DNA from: Streptomyces venezuelae
Lineage (GTDB): Bacteria; Actinomycetota; Actinomycetes; Streptomycetales; Streptomycetaceae
NCBI RefSeq assembly: GCF_008642355.1
Contig: NZ_CP029193.1
Span: 2,194,001-2,258,000, forward strand
Reading direction: 5' to 3'
DNA length: 64,000 nt
A program made the translations under genes and the position numbers. Positions 58,501 to 64,000 of this stretch are shown here, one piece after another. Each line of letters opens with the position of its first letter. Positions within the stretch are counted from its first letter, which is position 1. Under the pieces are notes generated by a model, which had not been told where the DNA came from, did no database searches, and saw nothing but the letters and a program-made list of their open reading frames with translations.

Positions 58501-58892
58501 CACAGGGCGAGCGCGTCGTCCAGGGCGGTGGCGGCCTTCGCCGCGTCGCCGTCCGCGAGGGCGCGGGTGCCGTCGGCGACGAGGCGGTCGAAGCGGAAGA
58601 CGTCGATGTCGTCGGGGTGGGCGTGGAGGCGGTAGCCGCCGTCCGCCGAGGCGACGGCGTCCGCGCCGAGCGCTCTGCGGAGCCGGGCCACGAGCGCCTG
58701 CAGCGCGCCGGTCGCGTCCGCGGGGGAATCGTCGCCCGTCCATACGTCGTCGACGAGGGTCTGGGCGGGGACGAGAGCGCCGGGGCGGAGGGCGAGGGCG
58801 GTGAGGAGGGCGCGGAGGCGGGCGCCGCCGACGGGAACGGGGGTTCCGTCGGGGCGGGTGGCTCTGGTCGTCCCCAGCACGCGGTATCGCAC
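55563..58892 (-). CDS. AfsR/SARP-type regulator with BTAD, NB-ARC and TPR-like C-terminus
   Basis: A large transcriptional activator. Order of domains: OmpR-type winged helix (residues about 1-90; VGGARLRALLTALALRPGALVPAQTLVDDVW in pieces), BTAD (about 95-245; DVFRFDRLVADGTRAL, LRLRALRDTGRAAEALSAYE), NB-ARC STAND ATPase (about 265-560; P-loop LLGPGGAGKTRLSQ, Walker B MLIVLDNCEHVVEAA, SREPLGVPGE, GLPLAIELAAARLR), then helical repeats to 1109. It resembles pathway-independent SARP-STAND proteins such as AfsR and related orphan regulators. The targets are unknown. GTG 58892 encodes the start (VRYRVLG). Confidence 0.92.
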   Translation of the reverse strand: MRYRVLGTTRATRPDGTPVPVGGARLRALLTALALRPGALVPAQTLVDDVWTGDDSPADATGALQALVARLRRALGADAVASADGGYRLHAHPDDIDVFRFDRLVADGTRALADGDAAKAATALDDALALWTGDPLADLPERTADAARWQARHLDARRARMTAALALGDAGRVLPELAELCDTYPLDEPMQVLRLRALRDTGRAAEALSAYEDVRRTIADRLGADPGPELRALNEELLSEPPASRVPAPFTARDRAPGNLRARLTSFVGREADIDALRGDLGGARLVTLLGPGGAGKTRLSQEAAEAVAGDHPDGVWLAELAPVEDPADVPAAVLTALGARETVLRGAGAEEMRAMTERQGKDPVARLVEHCDTRRMLIVLDNCEHVVEAAARLADELLARCPGVTVLATSREPLGVPGELLRPVEPLPEPVALRLFAERGAAARPGFTVEADPAAAAEICRRLDGLPLAIELAAARLRMLGPRQIADRLDDRFRLLTSGARTVLPRQQTLRAVVDWSWDLLDEAERTVLRRLSVFAGGCDLTAAEEVCAAPGSTPDVANLLGSLVDKSLVVAAPAPLADGGMRYRLLETVAEYAGERLDESGDRAAAERAHLVHYREVARTTDPELRGRGQLAAVERLEAEYENLRTALRHAVAARDEQEALCLVLSLSWFWQIRGLRLETRNWSRDVAALGPDPFAPPVEPAPALYESCTEAPPPMRPEVLAEARREVHLLLVSCMEMDLVDWQSPEAASKLEGVRRAYRPGLPQTCRTPGNLWFFAVLLGGGMEALRVTLDETVSACRAFGYEWELAAALQTRANILANRSDWAGDALRDADEALRAFRRIGDVWGVAEALAARGESRERRGEFAAAAEDYEAAVEYATRLDAQNQVALLKARLGSILTDSPERRDLFERGEALLREVLDNPGRHRTGDAVPAARLFLALALGRSRRLDEARDQLRLLRLEFSGIGYAVFDSSVLGITAWLDALDGRHAESLTGACEAFAKALDPLSRIVAPHMVAVHLAIVAMALASDDDGGRAHDAARLLAVADGELPSGHFANTMEREIREGAEERCRAALGDGPYEAAYAKGGGLSLEEAAALCAAWAQTPR

Positions 58893-58930
58893 CGGACCAT
58901 TCTCCCTGACCCCCGGTGGGGGCGTTTCGA

Positions 58931-59056
58931 GCCCGCCGGATCACTCCCACCCGCCCGTTCACCCCGCACCGTCCAGCGCGCGCAGGGGCCCGCCCGCTTC
59001 GCGGCGGATCGCTCCCACCCGCCCGTTCGCCCTGCGGCGTCCCGTGAGAGTAGGGG
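58931..59056 (-). repeat. Dispersed intergenic repeat, copy B (inverted relative to copy A)
   Basis: Read on the minus strand it starts CCCCTACTC, passes GGGCGAACGGGCGGGTGGGA and ATCCGCCGCGAAGCGG, then repeats as GGTGCGGGGTGA, ACGGGCGGGTGGG and TGATCCGGCGG. Copy A at 32995-33138 has the same order and spacing. It fills most of the gap upstream of the AfsR-like gene. Confidence 0.75.
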
Positions 59057-59074
59057 CCTGTTGCAGGTTGCCTC

Positions 59075-59557
59075 TTATTCCACCTCCAGCTCCATCAGCA
59101 CCCCCGTCTCCTCCCTCCGCAGCTTCGCTCCCGCCGCCGCCCGCCCCACGTGCTCGAACCGCTTCGGGCAGCTGTCCACCGGGCGGAGGGTCCGCTTTCC
59201 CGGGACCAGGTTCTCCTCCGAGTAGGCCTGGCCGACCACGTGGATGCCGCGGACCACGCCCTTCGTGCGCGGCCACTCGCCGCCGTGCCGTTCCACCGTC
59301 AACAGGCCCTTCAGGCGCAGTCGTGGGGGCCAGTCGCCGGAGCCCGTCCACGGCACCGTGACTCCGCCCGAGCACACCACCGGGCCGCCGCCCGCCGACT
59401 CCACCGGGCCCTCGATCTCGGTGAGTTCCGCCGCCCACTCGCGTTCGGGCACTGTCGTGTCGACGAGCAGTTGCCACGTCACCTCGTCGCCCACCGAGAA
59501 GGGGTCACCGCAGCACTCCAGCTGCCAGTCCTGGTACATCACGTTCCATACGGTCAT
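59075..59557 (-). CDS. DUF6578-type protein
   Basis: 160 residues beginning MTVWNVMYQDWQLECCGDPFS, with family-typical VGDEVTWQLL, a WPRTKGVVRGIHVV strand and the end PGKRTLRPVDSCPKRFEHV. It has no signal or membrane segment and looks like a small beta-rich cytoplasmic protein. ATG 59557 has GGAGG 8 bases upstream; the frame is open to 59875 without support. I know no function for this family. Confidence 0.82.
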   Translation of the reverse strand: MTVWNVMYQDWQLECCGDPFSVGDEVTWQLLVDTTVPEREWAAELTEIEGPVESAGGGPVVCSGGVTVPWTGSGDWPPRLRLKGLLTVERHGGEWPRTKGVVRGIHVVGQAYSEENLVPGKRTLRPVDSCPKRFEHVGRAAAGAKLRREETGVLMELEVE

Positions 59558-59654
59558 GTCCCCAGCCTCCCCGGAACCCGGCGCGGCGTGCGAGACGTTT
59601 TCGGTACGGTCGGCACGCCCGGCCGACGCCGCCAGATCCCAGGAGCACCGCCCC

Positions 59655-60458
59655 ATGACCACCGCCCCCATCCGCCGCACCGACCGGCGGATCAGCCCCG
59701 TCTTCCTGGGGATCGCCGCCGTCACGGCGGTCTCCGGCTGGGCCGCCTGGACCGGTTTCGCCGACAATCCCGGGCTCGCCGTCTTCCTCTTCGTGACGGC
59801 CGCGTGGATCGTCTCGCTCTGCCTGCACGAGTACGCGCACGCGCGCACCGCCCTGCACAGCGGTGACATCACCATCGGCGCGAAGGGCTATCTGACCCTC
59901 AATCCGCTGAAGTACACGCACGCCCTGCTCAGCATCGTGCTGCCCGTGCTGTTCGTGATCATGGGCGGTATCGGCCTGCCCGGAGGCGCCGTCTTCATCG
60001 AGCGGGGCCGCATCCGGGGCCGCTGGCGGCACAGCCTCATCTCGGCGGCGGGTCCGCTGACGAACGTGCTGTTCGCCGTCGTCTGCACGGCGCCGTTCTG
60101 GCTGGACGCCCTGGACGGCGTCCCGGACACGTTCCGGTACGCGCTCGGGTTCCTCGCCCTGCTCCAGGTGACCGCCGCGATCCTGAACTTCCTGCCCGTC
60201 CCGGGCCTTGACGGGTACGGCGTCATCGAACCGTGGCTGTCCCACAGGATCCGCCGCCAGGTGGAGCCGTTCGCCCCGTTCGGGCTGATCGCGGTCTTCG
60301 TCGTCCTGTGGATCCCGGAGGTCAACCGCGCCTTCTTCGACGCGGTCGACGCGGTCCTGCGCGCCCTGGGCGTCACCGAGTGGGACACCTACTGGGGGCA
60401 CGAGCTGTACCGCTTCTGGGAAGGGTCCCAGGAGATCCCGGGGGTCTCCGGGAGCTGA
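59655..60458 (+). CDS. Site-2-protease-like membrane metallopeptidase (M50)
   Basis: 267 residues, about six membrane helices. The zinc motif HEYAH lies in SLCLHEYAHARTALHSGD (helix 2), and the third ligand Asp in NFLPVPGLDGYGV, the N-x-x-P-x-P-x-x-D-G pattern of S2P proteins. No PDZ or CBS domain is present, so it belongs to the small cytoplasmic-active group. Substrates could be anti-sigma factors or membrane peptides. ATG 59655 has AGGAG upstream. It is divergent from the DUF6578 gene. Confidence 0.88.
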   Translation: MTTAPIRRTDRRISPVFLGIAAVTAVSGWAAWTGFADNPGLAVFLFVTAAWIVSLCLHEYAHARTALHSGDITIGAKGYLTLNPLKYTHALLSIVLPVLFVIMGGIGLPGGAVFIERGRIRGRWRHSLISAAGPLTNVLFAVVCTAPFWLDALDGVPDTFRYALGFLALLQVTAAILNFLPVPGLDGYGVIEPWLSHRIRRQVEPFAPFGLIAVFVVLWIPEVNRAFFDAVDAVLRALGVTEWDTYWGHELYRFWEGSQEIPGVSGS

Positions 60459-60477
60459 TCCCTGCGCCCTCGTACAC

Positions 60478-60672
60478 CTACGCCTGCGTCCGCGCCCGCT
60501 GCGCGTCCCGCTCCGCCTTGGCCCGCCGCAGGTAGAACCAGGCCATGTTCGACGAGAGCCCGGCGAGCAGCACCCACACGATGCCGAGCCAGCTGCCCTG
60601 CACGAAGGAGATCACGGCCGCGGCGACGGCGAGGGCGCAGACGACGAGGGCGTACACGGCGAGGCGGGGCAT
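60478..60672 (-). CDS. 64-aa two-helix membrane protein
   Basis: Helix 1 is LAVYALVVCALAVAAAVISF and helix 2 is GIVWVLLAGLSSNMAWFYL, followed by a charged tail (RRAKAERDAQRARTQA). ATG 60672 has CAGGAG about 9 bases upstream. This kind of small conserved membrane protein is frequent in Streptomyces and of unknown role. It ends 19 bases from the convergent S2P-like gene. Confidence 0.75.
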   Translation of the reverse strand: MPRLAVYALVVCALAVAAAVISFVQGSWLGIVWVLLAGLSSNMAWFYLRRAKAERDAQRARTQA

Positions 60673-60788
60673 GGGGGTCGGCTCCTGTCGGGGAAGCGTG
60701 CTGTCGTACGCGTCCAGTGTCCCCCATGCCCCGCCCCGGCCCCGCACCCGTCCCCGTCCCCGGATGCCGCCGGCCGTCGTCGCAGCCC

Positions 60789-61493
60789 CTATACGTCCGT
60801 GACGCGCAGGCCCGCGTGCGCCTTGTAGCGGCGGTTCACGGAGATCAGGTTGGCGACCAGCGACTCGACCTGGTGGGCGTTGCGGAGGCGGCCCGCGAAG
60901 ACGCCGCGCATGCCGGGGATGCGGGCGGCGAGCGCCTGGATCGTGTCGGTGTCCGCGCGGCTCTCGCCGAGGACCATGACGTCCGTGTCGATCTCGTCGA
61001 TCTCCGGGTCCTGGAGCAGCACGGCCGACAGGTGGTGGAAGGCGGCGGTGACGCGCGCGTCGGGGAGGAGCGCGGCGGCCTGCTCGGCGGCGCTGCCCTC
61101 CTCGGGCTTGAGGGCGTAGGCACCCTTCTTGTCGAAGCCGAGCGGGTTCACGCAGTCGACGACGAGCTTGCCGCTCAGCTCCTCGCGGAGTCCTTCGAGG
61201 GTCTTGGCGTGGCCGTCCCACGGCACGGCGACGATCACGATGTCGCTGCGCCGCGCGCACTCCGCGTTGTCGGCGCCCTCGACGCCGTGGCCGAGCTCGT
61301 CCGCGGCGGCCCGCGCGCGTTCGGCGGCGCGGGAGCCGATGATCACTTTCTGGCCCGCGCGGGCGAGGCGGTAGGCGAGCCCCCGCCCCTGGTCGCCGGT
61401 GCCGCCGAGCACGCCGACGACGAGCCCGGAGACGTCGGGCAGCTCCCAGGGATCCTTGGCGGGGGCCTTCTGCACACTGTCGGTAGAGGTCAT
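60789..61493 (-). CDS. npdG: NADPH-dependent F420 reductase
   Basis: Moves hydride between NADPH and coenzyme F420, supplying F420H2 to F420-dependent enzymes. The Rossmann NADP site is GVLGGTGDQGRGLAYRLARAG with GSRAAERA (residues about 27-58). DIVIVAVPWDGHAKTLEGL and KLVVDCVNPLGFDKKG, AFHHLSAVLL, DVMVLGE are family landmarks. The length is 234 aa. The ATG is preceded by TAAGGT 6 bases upstream, so the mRNA is probably leaderless. No F420-dependent enzyme is adjacent. The symbol is by family; fno is the archaeal name. Confidence 0.9.
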   Translation of the reverse strand: MTSTDSVQKAPAKDPWELPDVSGLVVGVLGGTGDQGRGLAYRLARAGQKVIIGSRAAERARAAADELGHGVEGADNAECARRSDIVIVAVPWDGHAKTLEGLREELSGKLVVDCVNPLGFDKKGAYALKPEEGSAAEQAAALLPDARVTAAFHHLSAVLLQDPEIDEIDTDVMVLGESRADTDTIQALAARIPGMRGVFAGRLRNAHQVESLVANLISVNRRYKAHAGLRVTDV

Positions 61494-61499
61494 ACGGCG

Positions 61500-61505
61500 A
61501 CCTTA
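61500..61505 (-). promoter_or_regulatory. TAAGGT -10 element of a probable leaderless F420 reductase gene
   Basis: On the minus strand TAAGGT (61505-61500) lies 6 bases before ATG 61493, as at 7875 and 42179. Confidence 0.5.
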
Positions 61506-61517
61506 CTCAGCCGTACG

Positions 61518-62594
61518 TCACGCCAGCTCCGCGACCGGTACGCGGCGGAACGTGATCGTCTCGTAGGCGCTGAAGTCCCCGGTCTCGTAGAGCAGTCCGA
61601 CGGTCGCGGCGTCGAGGCGGGTGAGGTCGGAGTAGGCCGCGGGGAGGCCGTCGACCGTATGGGCGACCTGCCAGGTCGTGCCGCCGTCGGTGGAGCGGCG
61701 CACCGTCATGAGCGCGCGGAAGCCCGGGTCGGCGGGGCCGGAGAAGAGGAGCACGTCGGGGTCGCGGAGCTGGAGGACGCTGCCCTCGACGACGGGTCCC
61801 GTGAGGCCTGCCTGGGGGCGGAACGGTTTGGCCAGGGTGCGGCCGCCGTCGTGGGAGTGGGCGTCGCCGCGGGTGCCGGGGGCCGGGGAGTCGTTGCGGG
61901 TGTTGAGGTAGACGCGGCCGTCGGGGAGTTCGGCCGCGGTGGTCTCGTTCACGTTGATGTAGCCGTTGGTGTTGTCGTCGATGTAGCCGATGCGCCAGGT
62001 CGCGCCGGCGTCGTCGCTGAGCAGGCAGTGTCCGCCGTTGTACTTGCCCTCGGTGCCGTTGTCCGAGCCGGAGGGCGGCAGGGAGTGGTTGGCGGGGACC
62101 AGCACCCGGCCGGTGCTGAGCTGCACGGCGTGCCCGGGTGTCGTCGCGTACCACCGCCAGTTCGCTCTCTTGACCTGGCCGGTGATCTCACGCGGCGCGC
62201 TCCAGGTGAGGCCGTCGTCGTCGCTGTGCTGCACCCAGACGCGGCGTCCGGCGGCGGCGGAGACCTGGCCGCGGCGGATGGCGTCCTCGGTGGCCGCCGC
62301 GGCGTTCCTGACCTGGACGAGGAGGACGCGTCCGGTGTCGAGGACGACAGGGGCCGGGTTGCCCGCGAGGTCGGCGCCGTTCTCGGCGACGGTCTGGAGC
62401 GGGCCCCAGGTGCGGCCGCCGTCGGCGGAGCGCTTGAGGACGATGTCGATGTTGCCGAAGTCCGCCTGGGAGCCGACGCGGCCCTCGCAGAAGGCGAGGA
62501 CGGTACCGGCGGCGCTGGTGACGACGGCGGGGATGCGGAAGCTCGCGTATCCCTCGCGGCCCGCGCGGAAGGGAACAGATGTCTCAACGGTCAT
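61518..62594 (-). CDS. Exo-alpha-sialidase (GH33 family) without signal peptide
   Basis: Sialidase beta-propeller: the FRIP arginine motif in YASFRIPAVV, Glu in FCEGRVGSQADFG, and several Asp-boxes (SADGGRTWG, SDDDGLTWS, SDDAGATWR, SHDGGRTL, STDGGTTWQ), with the catalytic Tyr region YSDLTRLDAATVGLLYE near the end. It would remove terminal sialic acids. The start MTVETSVPF carries no signal sequence, and no alternative upstream start adds one, so the enzyme appears cytoplasmic, unlike most bacterial sialidases. The length is 358 aa. No sialic acid transport genes are nearby. Confidence 0.87.
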   Translation of the reverse strand: MTVETSVPFRAGREGYASFRIPAVVTSAAGTVLAFCEGRVGSQADFGNIDIVLKRSADGGRTWGPLQTVAENGADLAGNPAPVVLDTGRVLLVQVRNAAAATEDAIRRGQVSAAAGRRVWVQHSDDDGLTWSAPREITGQVKRANWRWYATTPGHAVQLSTGRVLVPANHSLPPSGSDNGTEGKYNGGHCLLSDDAGATWRIGYIDDNTNGYINVNETTAAELPDGRVYLNTRNDSPAPGTRGDAHSHDGGRTLAKPFRPQAGLTGPVVEGSVLQLRDPDVLLFSGPADPGFRALMTVRRSTDGGTTWQVAHTVDGLPAAYSDLTRLDAATVGLLYETGDFSAYETITFRRVPVAELA

Positions 62595-62673
62595 CCCCCG
62601 CCCTTCCCCCGCGCGGGGGAATTCCGCGTGAACGCCCGGTGACGAGTGGCCTGTTGCCGGAGGATGCGGCGCC

Positions 62674-63276
62674 ATGGACGCCGTACGGGTCGCGCTGCTG
62701 CGCGAAGTGCTCGCCGGGACCGAGTGGCCGGTCGCCACCCGCCGCTTCGCGGGGACGCTGCGGGCCTCCGTCGTGCCGCACGGCGGCGGGCTGCTGCTCG
62801 TGGGCACGCAGGCGTACGAGCCGTGGCACCTGGCGGCGCACCTCGTCGACGAGGCGGCCTGGTCGGGCACGCCGGAGCTGACCCCGACGCTCGTGCGGCA
62901 CCGGGTCCTCGCCACGGACCCGGCCCACCTGTCGACGGGGCTCGGCCGCATCGAGGCGGCCCGGCGCGGCGAGACGCTGCTCGTCGTGGCGCCGGACGCG
63001 CCGGACACGGAGCTGCTCACGCGGGTGCACGACGCGCGGCGGGCCGGCGCGACGGTGCTCGCCCTCGACTCCGGCGACCGGGACCTGGCCGCGCTCTCGC
63101 ACGAGGTCCTCGCCGTGCCCGAGACGCCGGAGCTCGACCTCGACACGGTCCAGCACCTGGTGAGCGCGGCGGCGGGCGAGAACGCGCTGCCCGAGGCGCG
63201 GGGCCGCAGACGGCTGCGCGACCGCCTCTCCCGGCTCGCCGACCAGCTGACATCACCGCCGCCGACGCGGTGGTGA
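62674..63276 (+). CDS. Hypothetical protein with SIS-like segment
   Basis: 200 residues, soluble. The stretch ETLLVVAPDAPDTELLTRVHDARRAGATVLALDSGDRDLAALSHEVLAVPE in pieces looks like the core of a SIS (sugar isomerase) fold, where the usual text is a phosphosugar loop followed by a-x-G-A-x-v-v-a-L and l-a-d-x-v-l-x-v-P. The N-terminal half is not recognisable. ATG 62674 has GGAGG upstream. It is divergent from the sialidase gene, 79 bases between starts, which might link both to amino sugars; that link is weak. Confidence 0.7.
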   Translation: MDAVRVALLREVLAGTEWPVATRRFAGTLRASVVPHGGGLLLVGTQAYEPWHLAAHLVDEAAWSGTPELTPTLVRHRVLATDPAHLSTGLGRIEAARRGETLLVVAPDAPDTELLTRVHDARRAGATVLALDSGDRDLAALSHEVLAVPETPELDLDTVQHLVSAAAGENALPEARGRRRLRDRLSRLADQLTSPPPTRW

Positions 63277-63347
63277 GCGTGGGATGAGACCGGCGGGGGC
63301 GGAAATGAGTTGCTCGCCGCACGGGTCTGCGCAGAACATGACTCTTC

Positions 63348-64000
63348 GTGCCTCTCTCCGCGATACTGCCCGATCTCTCTCCCTGGCGTTCCACCCGTGA
63401 CTTCCGGTTGCTGTGGGTGCAGGGGCTCGTCACCACGTTCGGCAGTTTCATGGCCCTGGTCGCCCTGCCGCTCCAGATCAAGGAACTGACGGACTCACCG
63501 GTCGCGGTCGGCGCGATGGGCGCGGTCGAGCTGGTGCCGCTGATCGTCTTCGGGCTGTACGGCGGGGCGCTCGCCGACGCCGTGGACCGGCGCAGGGTGA
63601 TCCTCCTGACCGAGGCCGGCCTCGGGCTCCTCGCCGCCGTCCTCCTGGTGAACGCGCTGCTGCCCGAGCCGATGCTCTGGCCGCTGTACGTCGTGGCCGC
63701 CGGTGTCTCCGCGCTCGCCGGGCTGCAGCGGCCCGCCCTGGACTCCCTGATGGCGCGGATCGTGCCGCACGACCAGCTGACGGCGGCCGCCGCGCTGAAC
63801 TCGCTGCGGTGGAACGTGGGCGCCATCGCGGCGCCGTCCCTCGCGGGCATCGTCGTCGCGTACGCGGGCCACGCCTCGGCGTACGGGGTCACGGCCGTCT
63901 GCTTCGTGCTGTCCGTCGCCCTGTGCACCCGACTCTCGCCCGCGCCCGCCGCGCACGACGCGGAGAAGCCGTCGCTGAGGGGGCTCGCGGAGGGCGCCCG
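63348..64000 (+). CDS. MFS transporter, EntS-like (MFS_3), truncated by the window end
   Basis: The frame runs from GTG 63348 to the window edge (217 full codons). It begins VPLSAILPDLSPWRSTRDFR and continues with LLWVQGLVTTFGSFMALVALPLQ in pieces, the motif A-like YGGALADAVDRRRVILL and PALDSLMARIVPHDQLTAAAALNSLRWN in pieces, typical of the enterobactin-exporter-like MFS_3 group. At least six membrane helices are present. The C-terminal half is missing because of the window boundary. GTG is favoured as the start because the family begins just before the DFR/LW segment. Confidence 0.88.
   Translation, partial: MPLSAILPDLSPWRSTRDFRLLWVQGLVTTFGSFMALVALPLQIKELTDSPVAVGAMGAVELVPLIVFGLYGGALADAVDRRRVILLTEAGLGLLAAVLLVNALLPEPMLWPLYVVAAGVSALAGLQRPALDSLMARIVPHDQLTAAAALNSLRWNVGAIAAPSLAGIVVAYAGHASAYGVTAVCFVLSVALCTRLSPAPAAHDAEKPSLRGLAEGA

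Noticed and set aside
54663..59225. Long open frame on the + strand (about 1520 codons) opposite the AfsR-like gene
   Set aside because: It lies across the DrrB permease and the regulator gene in a shadow frame and has no domain motifs. High GC keeps antisense frames open.

Overview
The window is high-GC actinobacterial chromosome. Strong third-position GC bias, GTG/TTG starts, Tat signal peptides, leaderless-looking promoters and the gene set (glnE, a glnA2-type synthetase, malR, nadE, panB, an AfsR-like regulator, a coenzyme F420 reductase) all point to Streptomyces or a close relative. It reads as core chromosome carrying small metabolic and stress modules. I see no rRNA, tRNA, CRISPR array, transposase, integrase or phage structural gene.

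Layout. 1-9.1 kb: a secreted GH89 alpha-N-acetylglucosaminidase, a TPR protein, a membrane protein with a sigma-factor-like N-terminus, then a PF10118 diiron-type hydrolase with an FNR/[2Fe-2S] reductase, a TetR regulator and a GNAT acetyltransferase. 9.1-13.7 kb: an SpoIIE/PP2C phosphatase with an atypical receiver, and an aglA-malR pair without its usual malEFG transporter. 13.8-20.9 kb: an envelope block holding a PAP2 protein, an orphan eCIS-core (DUF4157) protein, a polysaccharide-deacetylase-like protein, a class A PBP whose SxxK lysine is replaced by threonine, and a secreted amidase-domain protein. 21.0-31.0 kb: nitrogen and redox genes, namely glnE, a VOC protein, a molybdopterin oxidoreductase lacking its N-terminal Fe-S cysteines with a small helical partner, glnA2, and a convergent hmp/nsrR pair with an NsrR-like operator.

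31.0-34.2 kb: DUF3105 and DUF305 proteins, then a 0.6-kb gene-free repeat region. 34.2-39.1 kb: a carbohydrate locus with a 2-hydroxyacid dehydrogenase divergent from two permeases, a Tat lipoprotein binding protein and a LacI regulator; the divergent promoter region carries two matching operators. 39.0-45.6 kb: an alpha/beta hydrolase, a DUF998 membrane protein and an APC permease in one overlapping operon, then a DUF6153 protein and a Met/His-rich multicopper oxidase, then a DUF4190-type protein. 45.6-55.5 kb: nadE, two MFS exporters, an EEP-family enzyme, a TetR gene with a 29-bp perfect operator palindrome, panB with a strong terminator, and a DrrAB-type ABC exporter. 55.6-64.0 kb: an AfsR-like regulator, a DUF6578 protein, a site-2-protease-like protein, a 64-aa membrane protein, an F420 reductase, a GH33 sialidase without signal peptide, an unknown protein with a SIS-like segment and a truncated MFS gene.

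Most interesting for follow-up: the Fe-S-less molybdoenzyme with its possible four-helix metal-binding partner; the PBP with a broken transpeptidase motif; the sigma-like membrane protein; the orphan eCIS-core protein; and a two-hairpin dispersed repeat present near 33.0 kb and, inverted, near 59.0 kb. Family assignments come from reading motifs by eye; no database search was run.
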